This document shows positions 8,461 to 15,900 of a stretch of DNA of 57,672 nucleotides, one piece after another. The notes under the pieces are model-generated. The model made no database searches, had not been told where the DNA came from, and worked only from the letters and a program-made list of their open reading frames with translations. Source of the stretch: Candidatus Peregrinibacteria bacterium (GTDB taxonomy: Bacteria > Patescibacteriota > Gracilibacteria > Peribacterales > Peribacteraceae); contig JABGQH010000008.1 of assembly GCA_018648865.1 (NCBI GenBank), forward strand, positions 1 through 57,672. The letters are read 5' to 3'. Numbering within the stretch: position 1 is the first letter of the stretch; each line of letters starts with the position of its first letter. Both the position numbers and the translations under genes were made by a program.

Positions 8461-9051
8461 TTAAATGGATTGGGAATGTATTGAATGCTTTTCTGGTTCG
8501 GATTGAGGGGGATGATTCATAATCTCTACACTTTCATTTTTTATATTGTTATCTTTTGTATCTGGATAGTGGAACATTTCTCTTACATCTTTTTTTCTAT
8601 GGTCTTGGAACCGAAGGTAGGAATACAGGCTAGACACTAAACAGCCAATAATTGTTAGGTAAATTCCAAATCTAATCTGCATTCTTGTGAACTCTAGAGT
8701 TGCCCTAGTTATTACAGACAGAGCAGCAATAGATAGGATTGTTGCTTGGCATGTAATTATTAGTCTTACAATATCTTTTTTGGACTTTCGTAATAACTGA
8801 GGCCCACCACTAATAGGCACTACAAATAACAATAAAACAAAGGCTTGAAGCAGGAAAATAGTAATTCCTAAATATCCTGTATAAAACTTAAAACCAGAGT
8901 AAGTAACGGTTTCTCCTCCTAGCCATTCTCCCCCTACCCAAGGTAAAAAAACGCTTACCACTGATATGAATGATCCCAAATTTAGTATTTGCTCTTCCAT
9001 ATCTAGTGCAGCCATATTTTTAATAGATTTTCTAATCATGAACTTGAGCAT
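8461..9051 (-). CDS. Four-helix membrane protein of unknown function
   Basis: A 196-residue protein with four predicted membrane segments: about 25-42, 58-80, 92-113 and 122-145. A hydrophilic C-terminal tail of about 50 residues is rich in Asp, Asn, Pro and Ser. I recognise no family. Alternative starts exist at internal Met residues within the first 18 positions. It is divergent from the glycosyltransferase at 9086, with 34 bases between, and is followed directly by the small basic gene. Confidence 0.6.
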   Translation of the reverse strand: MLKFMIRKSIKNMAALDMEEQILNLGSFISVVSVFLPWVGGEWLGGETVTYSGFKFYTGYLGITIFLLQAFVLLLFVVPISGGPQLLRKSKKDIVRLIITCQATILSIAALSVITRATLEFTRMQIRFGIYLTIIGCLVSSLYSYLRFQDHRKKDVREMFHYPDTKDNNIKNESVEIMNHPPQSEPEKHSIHSQSI

Positions 9052-9085
9052 AGCATTCTTCTATTCGTACATCTAGACTGACAGC

Positions 9086-10147
9086 ATGCATTTTGCGATT
9101 GATATTAGAGAGGCATGCAGATCCAAGCGTACTGGCAAAGGTCAGTGGGTTTATGGATTTGTAGATGAATTGTTGTCTAGAGATGTTGATATAACATTGC
9201 TCAGTAATACTCCCCCACCAGAGCATTTTTTATCTAGAGCAAAGAATGTTGTTTTGTTCCCCTCAGGAATCTCTTGGCATTTTAGAGCTGCACATTATAT
9301 TAGGAGAAATAGAGATATCAATATGTATATAAGTCCTACAAGCTTCTTGGTTCCAGGTCTTCTACCTCAAAATATCCATAGTACATGTGTAATTCATGAT
9401 TTAATTGCATTTAGAGGAGATCCTCATCAATTAAAGGCAACTCTAATAGAACGATTAACCCTAAGGCATTGTCTTAGAAGTTCTAGAATTGTTTTGGCTG
9501 TCAGCCAAAGTACAAAGAATGACTTATTAAGTAGATATCCATTCTTATCAAAGGAATCTGTTGTAGTTATTTATGCAGGACCTTTTAAATCTAGCGCACC
9601 ACTTAATCAGCCAGATGGTAAAACAATTCTTTGCCCTGCAACACTGTCTCCCCGAAAGAACCAAAAAAATCTAATACTTGCATATAGACTTTTACCAAAT
9701 GACTTAAAAGAAAAATATAAGCTACTACTTATTGGGGCTAGTGGTTGGCATGATCAAGATATAATTGATTTAATTAATGAGACGGATGGTGTTTCTTGGC
9801 TTGATTTTGTACCTAATGATGATTATGAGAGATTGCTTAATACATGCGATGTATTAGCTCTGCCTTCACTTTATGAAGGATTTGGTATGCAAATCTTAGA
9901 TGCCTTGCAGCGTGGTATCCCTGTTCTAACTTCAAATAGAGGTAGTTTGTATGAAGTTACAGATAAATGTGCAGTTCATGTTCATCCAGAAATCGTTGAA
10001 GATATACTAAGAGGCTTAGTTGATATTCTTACTAAAGATAAAATCAGGAAAAAATTAAGAGAAGATGGACCAGAGCAAGCATCCAATTTTTCATGGAAGC
10101 GTACTGTTGATGAGTTTATAAAATCAACCGATAAAATACCTTGGTAA
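9086..10147 (+). CDS. GT4-family glycosyltransferase
   Basis: Predicted 353-residue GT-B fold glycosyltransferase that moves a sugar from a nucleotide donor to a lipid-linked or surface glycan. The C-terminal donor-binding half shows LSPRKNQKNLILAY, VSWLDFVPNDDYERLL and the EX7E-type motif YEGFGMQILDALQRGIPVL followed by NRGSLYEV. The N-terminal half begins IDIREACRSKRTGKGQW, like the family's acceptor domain. The substrate cannot be read from sequence. It is related in layout to the glycosyltransferase at 13140. Probably cytoplasmic face of the membrane. Confidence 0.85.
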   Translation: MHFAIDIREACRSKRTGKGQWVYGFVDELLSRDVDITLLSNTPPPEHFLSRAKNVVLFPSGISWHFRAAHYIRRNRDINMYISPTSFLVPGLLPQNIHSTCVIHDLIAFRGDPHQLKATLIERLTLRHCLRSSRIVLAVSQSTKNDLLSRYPFLSKESVVVIYAGPFKSSAPLNQPDGKTILCPATLSPRKNQKNLILAYRLLPNDLKEKYKLLLIGASGWHDQDIIDLINETDGVSWLDFVPNDDYERLLNTCDVLALPSLYEGFGMQILDALQRGIPVLTSNRGSLYEVTDKCAVHVHPEIVEDILRGLVDILTKDKIRKKLREDGPEQASNFSWKRTVDEFIKSTDKIPW

Positions 10148-10184
10148 ATAAGCATTGTTTTTCCTATTTTTTTTAAAAACGAGT

Positions 10185-10190
10185 TATACT
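10185..10190 (+). promoter_or_regulatory. Leaderless-type -10 box of nadK
   Basis: TATACT ends six bases before the nadK ATG at 10197. No strong -35 is seen. The geometry puts the transcript start on the A of the start codon. Confidence 0.5.
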
Positions 10191-10196
10191 TAGGTT

Positions 10197-11078
10197 ATGG
10201 ATAAGTACAAGCGTGTTGGTATTACCGCTAAATCTGGGCTTGAATATAAAAGTGAAGCCGTAAAGCACATCTTGTCTATTTTAGATGAACTTGGAGTAGC
10301 AGTATTAATTGACCCAACAAGGATCAAAGATCCTACAGAGCTTGGTTCACTGAAGCCTTTTACAAATGAGAATGATATTGATCTATTGATAGTTGTAGGT
10401 GGAGATGGAACTGTTTTAAGAGCTGTAAGAGAATTTCATTGTTTTAATGTTCCAATTTTAACAATCAATAAAGGAACTGTAGGTTTTTTGAGTGAATTGG
10501 AACTAGATGAGCTGGATGAATTACTTCCAGATATTTTAAATGGAAATGGAAAAGTCGAAGAAAGAGGAATTTTAGATATTTCTGCTTTCAGAGGTAAGAA
10601 AAAATTATTTAGTGGATATGCACTAAATGATGCAGTAATTGCACAGGGTACAATAGCAAGACTTGTAGATTTACATACAACTGTTAATGATGAAGAGCTA
10701 ACAACATTTCATGCAGATGGACTAATTGTCTCTACTCCTACTGGTTCTACTGCATATTCATTGGCTGCAGGTGGTCCAATTGTTCATCCTAAACTAGATG
10801 CAATTATCCTCACACCTATTAATCCTCATAGCTTTAGCCAAAAACCAATACTTATTTCTAGTTCTTCTAAGGTAAATATAGAAGTAGCAACAAAACAGAA
10901 TAAATTTAGAGACACAGAGGTAATACTAACAATAGACGGTCAGGAATATGTTTCACTTAAGCATGGCGACCATGTTTTGGTTTGTGGCTGTAATGATACA
11001 GTTCAGTTTTTACGAAGAAAACAAGACACATTCTTTGGTACATTGCGTCAAAAACTTAAATGGGGAGAACAATTATAA
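10197..11078 (+). CDS. nadK: NAD kinase
   Basis: Phosphorylates NAD to NADP and is the only known route to NADP, which the NADP-type GAPDH at 6171 would need. The 293-residue protein has the phosphate-donor motif GGDGT (VVGGDGTVLRA), the conserved LNDAVI segment, and the signature DGLIVSTPTGSTAYSLAAGG. Length matches the bacterial family. It converges with purA, with eight bases between stops. The start is supported by a -10 box six bases upstream; no ribosome binding site is present. Confidence 0.95.
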   Translation: MDKYKRVGITAKSGLEYKSEAVKHILSILDELGVAVLIDPTRIKDPTELGSLKPFTNENDIDLLIVVGGDGTVLRAVREFHCFNVPILTINKGTVGFLSELELDELDELLPDILNGNGKVEERGILDISAFRGKKKLFSGYALNDAVIAQGTIARLVDLHTTVNDEELTTFHADGLIVSTPTGSTAYSLAAGGPIVHPKLDAIILTPINPHSFSQKPILISSSSKVNIEVATKQNKFRDTEVILTIDGQEYVSLKHGDHVLVCGCNDTVQFLRRKQDTFFGTLRQKLKWGEQL

Positions 11079-11086
11079 TAGAAATA

Positions 11087-12334
11087 TTATCTAATAATTA
11101 TATCGCTTCTACCTTGTCCTGTTCCAATTAAGGCTACGGGAACTTTTGTTACCTCTTCAATAAACTCGATATATGCTTTTGCCTTTTCTGGCATATCATC
11201 GTAGTTACTTAAATTCTCTGTTGATGATTGCCATCCTTCTAGTTCCTTATATTTAATTTTCCCATCTATTTCATTTATTGCTACAGGAATCATTTCTTCG
11301 TCGTCTAGTACATCGATCTTGGTTATATTCCAGTGAGTTATTCCATTCAGCTTTGCACCAAATTGAAGGTCTCTTAGGTCTAACCATCCACATCTTCTTG
11401 GTCTACCTGTAGTTGCGCCAAATTCTCCACCTTTTGTTCGTAGTCTTTCTGCTGTTTCTCCTTCTGCTTCTGTAGGAAAGAACCCTGAACCAACACGTGT
11501 GCAATATGCCTTGGCTATTCCAACGCAAGTTGTGCAAGAGCTTGGAGCAAGTCCTAGTCCCTGCAACGCTCCAGCCAATGTAGTTGAGCTGCTTGTTACA
11601 AATGGATATGTTCCATGGTCTGTATCTAAAAGTGTTGCCTGTGCTCCTTCTACTAAAATATTTTTCTTTTTCTCTAAACTTTCATTTAAAAACATTGGTC
11701 CATTATCTACTACTCTGGATCCTAATAGTTTCTTTGCTTCTATTAAGTTTTTTACTTCTAGTTTTCTATCTACTTTAATTCCATATCTTTTCTCTACTAC
11801 TTCTGCTCTTTCAGCAATATATTCTTTCAAAGTAGCTTCGGAGCTCTTTAAGCCTTCAGCTCTTAGCCCTACTCTTTCTGCTTTATCCATGTAGGCAGGT
11901 CCTATTCCCCTCTTTGTTGTTCCAATTACTCCTTCCTTCTTCTTTGATCTTTGCTCTTCTAATGCTCCGTCTATTGTTTTATGAAAATCGAGTAGAATAT
12001 GTGCTGAATTAGCGATATATAATCTTGGTACAATATCAATTCCAATTTTGTTTAATCTATCTATCTCTTCTAGAAGTGTAGGTAGATGAATTACCATTCC
12101 TGATCCTAGGAAAATTATTTTCTTATCATGCATGCATCCAGATGGAAGCAAATGGAATACATGTTTTTCATCATTTACAACAATGGTATGACCAGCGTTT
12201 GCTCCTCCGCATGCTCTTGCAATTATATCAAATTGCTCCGCGAGTATATCCGTTGCTTTTCCTTTCCCTTCGTCTCCCCATTGTGATCCGATAACAGCTG
12301 TTACTTGTCCTAAATTTGATATTAGATTAATCAT
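11087..12334 (-). CDS. purA: Adenylosuccinate synthetase
   Basis: Joins IMP and aspartate with GTP to make adenylosuccinate, the first step from IMP to AMP. The 415-residue protein has the N-terminal QWGDEGKGKATD GTP/IMP loop, ANAGHTIV, GTTKRGIGPAYMDKAER, and the C-terminal TTGRPRRCGWLD. Its start lies three bases after the prmC stop, and an extended -10 box within the end of prmC may give it its own transcript. No other purine gene is adjacent; purQ is about 37 kb away. Confidence 0.96.
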   Translation of the reverse strand: MINLISNLGQVTAVIGSQWGDEGKGKATDILAEQFDIIARACGGANAGHTIVVNDEKHVFHLLPSGCMHDKKIIFLGSGMVIHLPTLLEEIDRLNKIGIDIVPRLYIANSAHILLDFHKTIDGALEEQRSKKKEGVIGTTKRGIGPAYMDKAERVGLRAEGLKSSEATLKEYIAERAEVVEKRYGIKVDRKLEVKNLIEAKKLLGSRVVDNGPMFLNESLEKKKNILVEGAQATLLDTDHGTYPFVTSSSTTLAGALQGLGLAPSSCTTCVGIAKAYCTRVGSGFFPTEAEGETAERLRTKGGEFGATTGRPRRCGWLDLRDLQFGAKLNGITHWNITKIDVLDDEEMIPVAINEIDGKIKYKELEGWQSSTENLSNYDDMPEKAKAYIEFIEEVTKVPVALIGTGQGRSDIIIR

Positions 12335-12336
12335 GT

Positions 12337-13119
12337 CTAAATTGTAACATGATCAGTTCTACACTCCATACAAAATCCTACGCAGTATGGATTTTTATTT
12401 GATTCATAAATTAATTCTTTAATTAAATCACCACCATCACTACCGCTAAACAAAGCAATGTGTGGTTCGTATGAAGATACATCTATTTGGACTTCCTCAT
12501 TCTTTGGGATGTATGGTGGATTAGATACTAATACAAACGGCTCTGTTAAGCCAGATACTGCACTTATCCCATCCCCTTCTCTCAATTTTATTCTAGATTC
12601 CATATTATGTTTTTTTATATTTTGTTCAGCACACCTTAAAGCGTTTTTACTTATGTCAGTCGCAATTATATTCAATTTTGGGAATTCATAGGCCAGAGTA
12701 ATTGCAATGCATCCACTCCCAGTTCCAATATCAACAATCGTGGTTGGAACAGTATCTGAATATCTTTTGCTCCAAATAACTATGTCTGTATCTGCATCTA
12801 TTGTTTTACTTTCTTTATTATTTATAAATTTCATTGTTGCTTCTATCAGATATTCCGTAGATGGTCTTGGGACTAAAACATCGTTCGTAACAATAAAGGG
12901 CCTCTCATAAAATTCTTTCTCTCCTGTTATGTATGCAATTGGTTCATTATCTTTTCTTCTATTTATATACATATCTAACTGATTCATCTCTTGTTCGTTT
13001 AAATCAGAATCATTATGCGCAATTACCCACGTTTTATCTTTTTTTAGAATAGAAGAAAGTAAAATCTCTATTTCACTGCGAGGAATTTCTCCTTTGTTAA
13101 GTGCATCTTGTATTCTCAT
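12337..13119 (-). CDS. prmC: Release factor glutamine methyltransferase
   Basis: Methylates the GGQ glutamine of peptide release factors. The 260-residue protein has the helical N-terminal domain, the SAM-binding motif IVDIGTGSGCIAI, and the catalytic NPPY (VSNPPYIP) that holds the glutamine. The C-terminus ends slightly early compared with E. coli HemK (277 residues). A 20-residue segment between the PRPSTEYL helix and the SAM motif is longer than usual. It is divergent from the glycosyltransferase at 13140, with only 20 bases between start codons. prfA is not adjacent. Confidence 0.9.
   Translation of the reverse strand: MRIQDALNKGEIPRSEIEILLSSILKKDKTWVIAHNDSDLNEQEMNQLDMYINRRKDNEPIAYITGEKEFYERPFIVTNDVLVPRPSTEYLIEATMKFINNKESKTIDADTDIVIWSKRYSDTVPTTIVDIGTGSGCIAITLAYEFPKLNIIATDISKNALRCAEQNIKKHNMESRIKLREGDGISAVSGLTEPFVLVSNPPYIPKNEEVQIDVSSYEPHIALFSGSDGGDLIKELIYESNKNPYCVGFCMECRTDHVTI
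12341..12349 (-). promoter_or_regulatory. Extended -10 of purA inside the prmC 3' end
   Basis: Read on the minus strand, TGT-TACAAT ends six bases before the purA ATG. The box lies within the last codons of prmC, so it may be partly coincidental. The spacing matches the other leaderless-type boxes in this window. Confidence 0.4.
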
Positions 13120-13122
13120 ACG

Positions 13123-13130
13123 AGTATAGT
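13123..13130. promoter_or_regulatory. Overlapping divergent -10 boxes between prmC and the glycosyltransferase
   Basis: TATAGT (13125-13130, plus strand) and TATACT (13128-13123, minus strand) overlap within the 20 bases separating the two start codons. The plus box is nine bases from ATG 13140. The minus box is only three bases from ATG 13119, which is closer than normal. Confidence 0.4.
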
Positions 13131-13139
13131 GCCAGAGTT

Positions 13140-14189
13140 ATGGTAAATATTGGTATAGATTGTAGGCTTGCTTCTTCGCCAACTGGTCTTGGAAGATACA
13201 CGCGAGAGATAGTAAGTGAGCTAGTCTTGCTAGATTCTGGCGTTAAATGGACGTTATTTGTAAATGAATCTATTGATTGGATACCCAAATCAGAATTTAT
13301 TTCTAATATCGTAACTACAAATATTCCACATTATTCGCTGTCTGAGCAAATCAAGTTCCCTAGGATTATAAAAAAACAAAACCTGGATCTCTTATTTGTT
13401 CCGCATTTCAATGTTCCACTTAATTGCCCAGTCCCTTTTGTGGCAACTGTTCATGATTTGATTTTGCATTCTTATCCCAATCAGTCTTCATTAATTAAAA
13501 GGTTGGCATATAAAAAGTTGCTTTTATCCACTGTAAGAAAATCAAAGTCCTTAATTGCAGTTAGCAAGTACACTGCAGACGAGATAGAAAAAGCATATGG
13601 ATCTGAAGCATTTAAAAAAACTACTGTAGTTTCAGAGGCTGTTAATCCTATATTTAAAAAACAAAGTGAAGAAGATTCTAAATCAATATTAAAAAAATAC
13701 GGGATAGACAAACCATTCTTTATGTATATAGGTAATGCAAAGGAGCATAAGAATGTTAATACTCTAATTCAGGCTTTTGCTGATGCGAAAATTAAAGATA
13801 CTGAATTAGTTTTAATATTATCTGGCCCAGAGGCAGAAAAACTTAAATCCCCTGCTGAGGTGAAGAAGATAAAGAATGTTGCAGATTCAGATTTACCACA
13901 TATATATTCGCAAGCTAGAGCATTTGTTACTGCATCTTTGTATGAAGGTTTTTGTTTGCCAATATTAGAGGCTAGATCTTGCGGATGTCCTGTTATTGCA
14001 AGCAATTCAACTGCAATAAAGGAACTTGGTGCGCCAGGTGTTTTATTGGTAGAACCAAATATTGCTGCTTTTGCTGAAGCCTTTAAAAACTTTGTAGCTC
14101 CCGATTTTGTAGAACCATCTAATAGATTGTGGAAAGACGTCGCATTAGAGACTCAATCTATATTGTTACAAGCAAACCAAGTACAATAA
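13140..14189 (+). CDS. GT4-family glycosyltransferase
   Basis: Predicted 349-residue GT-B glycosyltransferase. The N-terminus IGIDCRLASSPTGLGRYTRE carries the glycine-rich acceptor loop, and VATVHDLILHSYP is typical of mannosyl- and rhamnosyl-type GT4 enzymes. The C-terminal half has MYIGNAKEHKNVNTLIQAF and the EX7E motif LYEGFCLPILEARSCGCPVIASN. The start is set at ATG 13140; an in-frame GTG at 13101 would overlap the prmC start and the promoter. Ten bases separate it from the DciA-like gene, so they are probably cotranscribed. Substrate unknown; surface polysaccharide is a reasonable guess. Confidence 0.87.
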   Translation: MVNIGIDCRLASSPTGLGRYTREIVSELVLLDSGVKWTLFVNESIDWIPKSEFISNIVTTNIPHYSLSEQIKFPRIIKKQNLDLLFVPHFNVPLNCPVPFVATVHDLILHSYPNQSSLIKRLAYKKLLLSTVRKSKSLIAVSKYTADEIEKAYGSEAFKKTTVVSEAVNPIFKKQSEEDSKSILKKYGIDKPFFMYIGNAKEHKNVNTLIQAFADAKIKDTELVLILSGPEAEKLKSPAEVKKIKNVADSDLPHIYSQARAFVTASLYEGFCLPILEARSCGCPVIASNSTAIKELGAPGVLLVEPNIAAFAEAFKNFVAPDFVEPSNRLWKDVALETQSILLQANQVQ

Positions 14190-14198
14190 ACTCAAACT

Positions 14199-14489
14199 AT
14201 GGAACATATACGATCATTAATGCCGAAAGTCCTAAATAAGCGCGGACTCCATAAACATGCTCAGGCTGCTCATGTTTGTTGGACAGTTCAAGAATGGTTT
14301 TCGGATAATCATCAAGATATTGCTCTATATTTAAAAGTTGTTTCATTTAACAATGGCATTGTTTCTATAGTTTCAGAGCATTCCTGTGCATCTCAGGAGT
14401 GCAGAGACAATTTAGCTGAACTTAAAATATATTTGAAATCATCCATGCCAGACATACATATTGAGGATATTCGTATAGTAAGATCTTGA
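14199..14489 (+). CDS. DUF721 / DciA-like protein
   Basis: A 96-residue protein whose C-terminal half (LKVVSFNNGIVSIVSEHSCASQECRDNLAELK) has the DUF721 layout: a beta-hairpin, an S.A.SQELR-like helix, then a basic strand ending IEDIRIVR. DciA proteins of this family help load DnaB in bacteria lacking DnaC or DnaI, and no such loader is seen here. It is short for the family and lacks a long disordered tail. The assignment rests on pattern recognition, so moderate confidence; the loader role is inferred. Confidence 0.6.
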   Translation: MEHIRSLMPKVLNKRGLHKHAQAAHVCWTVQEWFSDNHQDIALYLKVVSFNNGIVSIVSEHSCASQECRDNLAELKIYLKSSMPDIHIEDIRIVRS

Positions 14490-14568
14490 TGCAATTTCAA
14501 GAAATTACTAAAAAATACGCATTTCCACTTGCACAGTTTCGCCTGATTGGTAGACTTTGCGAGCTCTT

Positions 14569-14598
14569 TTGCACTTTTGTAATTAAAGAGTTCATAAT
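14569..14598 (+). promoter_or_regulatory. Candidate rpsP promoter
   Basis: TTGCAC (14569-14574) and CATAAT (14593-14598) are 18 bases apart, but the box ends only three bases before the ATG, which is tight. An alternative TTTGCG (14556) and TGTAAT (14578-14583) pair would give a leader of about 12 bases. Confidence 0.35.
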
Positions 14599-14601
14599 TT
14601 T

Positions 14602-15222
14602 ATGCTTGTAATTCGACTTCAGAGAACCGGCAAAAGGAACAGCCCATCATACAGATTGGTAGTTGCAGAGAAATCCAACCCTGTAAAAGGAAAGTTTATT
14701 GAATTACTTGGTCATTACCTACCAACCAGAGATCCATCTGTTTTTGAATATAAAGAAGACAGAGTAGCTAATTGGATTTCAAATGGTGCTACACCTAGCA
14801 ATACAGCAGCTCGTTTGCTTAATAACGCTGGTATGAAAGGTTTAGAGAAATACATTGATACATATACTAAGAAGAAACCTAAAAAGGAACCAGAAGAGAA
14901 GCCAGAAGAGGCACCAGCTCCAGCACCAATTGCAGAAGAGCCAAAGGAGGAAGTTAAAGAAGAGCCAGTTGTTGAAGAAAAAGTAGAAGAAGCTCCTGCA
15001 GAAGAACCAAAAGAAGAAAAGAAGGAAGAGGTTCCTGCAGAGGAAACTCCAGCTGAGGAGGTAAAAACAGAAGAAGAGCCAAAAGAAGAAGTTAAGGAAG
15101 AGCCAGCAGCCGAGGAAAAGGTTGAAGAAGCTCCAGTAGAAGAAGTAAAAGAAGAGCCAGTGGCTGAAGAAAAAGTAGAAGAAGCTCCAGCTGAGGAAGA
15201 AAAGAAAGAAACCGAAGCTTAA
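14602..15222 (+). CDS. rpsP: Ribosomal protein S16 with a long acidic repeat tail
   Basis: Small-subunit assembly protein. Residues 1-90 are a normal S16 (MLVIRLQRTGKRNSPSYRLVV through NNAGMKGLEKY). Residues about 91-206 form a disordered tail of Glu, Lys, Pro, Ala and Val built from imperfect units such as KEEPVVEEKVEEAPAEE. Most S16 proteins are 75-120 residues, so the tail more than doubles the length. The reading frame stays open to the natural stop, and khpA follows after 44 bases, the usual rpsP neighbour. rimM and trmD, often next, are absent. Identity is certain; the tail's role is unknown. Confidence 0.95.
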   Translation: MLVIRLQRTGKRNSPSYRLVVAEKSNPVKGKFIELLGHYLPTRDPSVFEYKEDRVANWISNGATPSNTAARLLNNAGMKGLEKYIDTYTKKKPKKEPEEKPEEAPAPAPIAEEPKEEVKEEPVVEEKVEEAPAEEPKEEKKEEVPAEETPAEEVKTEEEPKEEVKEEPAAEEKVEEAPVEEVKEEPVAEEKVEEAPAEEEKKETEA

Positions 15223-15266
15223 AATCGCATAATAAACTTAATCGTCTCACTTCCCCCCGCACTGAC

Positions 15267-15548
15267 ATGGACGATACATCTACAAATAATGATGCACAGC
15301 TCCCAGGTGAGGAGTTTCTTAAATATGTTCTAGGTAACTTAGTAGAAGAACCAGATAGTGTCTCTCTAGAATCTAGAGAAGATGATCTAGGAATCTTGCA
15401 TACTATAAAAGTAGCTGACGCAGATATGGGTAAGCTGATCGGTAAAGGTGGACAAACCATCAAGGCTCTGCGTACACTGTTAAGAGTAATAGGAAGTGAT
15501 TCAGCTAAACGCGTGAATTTAAAGGTAGAAGAACCTTCTCAAGTTTGA
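15267..15548 (+). CDS. khpA: KH-domain RNA-binding protein KhpA
   Basis: A 93-residue type II KH protein with the RNA-binding GxxG loop in MGKLIGKGGQTIKALRTLL. KhpA proteins bind RNA broadly, often with KhpB/Jag, and influence cell size and division in Firmicutes. The N-terminal 17 residues are a short acidic extension; the last residues EEPSQV are also a little longer than usual. Its position after rpsP is conserved in many bacteria. The membrane gene at 15567 follows after 18 bases, so this is probably a three-gene unit. Confidence 0.88.
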   Translation: MDDTSTNNDAQLPGEEFLKYVLGNLVEEPDSVSLESREDDLGILHTIKVADADMGKLIGKGGQTIKALRTLLRVIGSDSAKRVNLKVEEPSQV

Positions 15549-15566
15549 TCCATTCCCCTCATATTT

Positions 15567-15884
15567 ATGCTTAGAGAAATGCTAGAAAATGCAAGCATTG
15601 TAGAAATGGTTGGTACATTTGTAGCCCTAGGACTCATCGCTGCAACCATCCTATCGCTTGTTTACATCATATTTGGCGGAATATCCTTCATTCTTTCTGC
15701 AGGAAATGAGGAGAAGATAAAGAAATCAGTACAAACTATACGATTCGCAATAATCGGTTTGTTTGTATCCTTTATCGCTTATTTCTTAGTTCGTTTTATA
15801 GCAAATTTATTAGATATTCCTTTTGAATTAGACTTTTCTACTATTGTAGATCTAATGAGAGATATCTTCTCTGCTATTCAATAA
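15567..15884 (+). CDS. TrbC/VirB2 (T4SS pilin)-like two-helix membrane protein
   Basis: A 105-residue protein with two membrane helices (about 13-40 and 55-80) separated by a short loop carrying SAGNEEKIKKS. The layout GGISFILSAGNEEKIKK...AIIGLFVSFIAYFLVRFI is typical of the small pilin-like proteins common in CPR genomes and grouped with TrbC/VirB2. No other type IV secretion gene is in the window. It converges with the DUF11 gene. The family call is from pattern; assembly into a pilus is not shown. Confidence 0.65.
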   Translation: MLREMLENASIVEMVGTFVALGLIAATILSLVYIIFGGISFILSAGNEEKIKKSVQTIRFAIIGLFVSFIAYFLVRFIANLLDIPFELDFSTIVDLMRDIFSAIQ

Positions 15885-15900
15885 GCGTTTGTTAATCCTT

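Noticed and set aside
14199-14489. RbfA, suggested by position before rpsP
   Set aside because: The RbfA core motif (DPR...VT...V..S.DL) is absent; the C-terminal half fits DUF721/DciA better.
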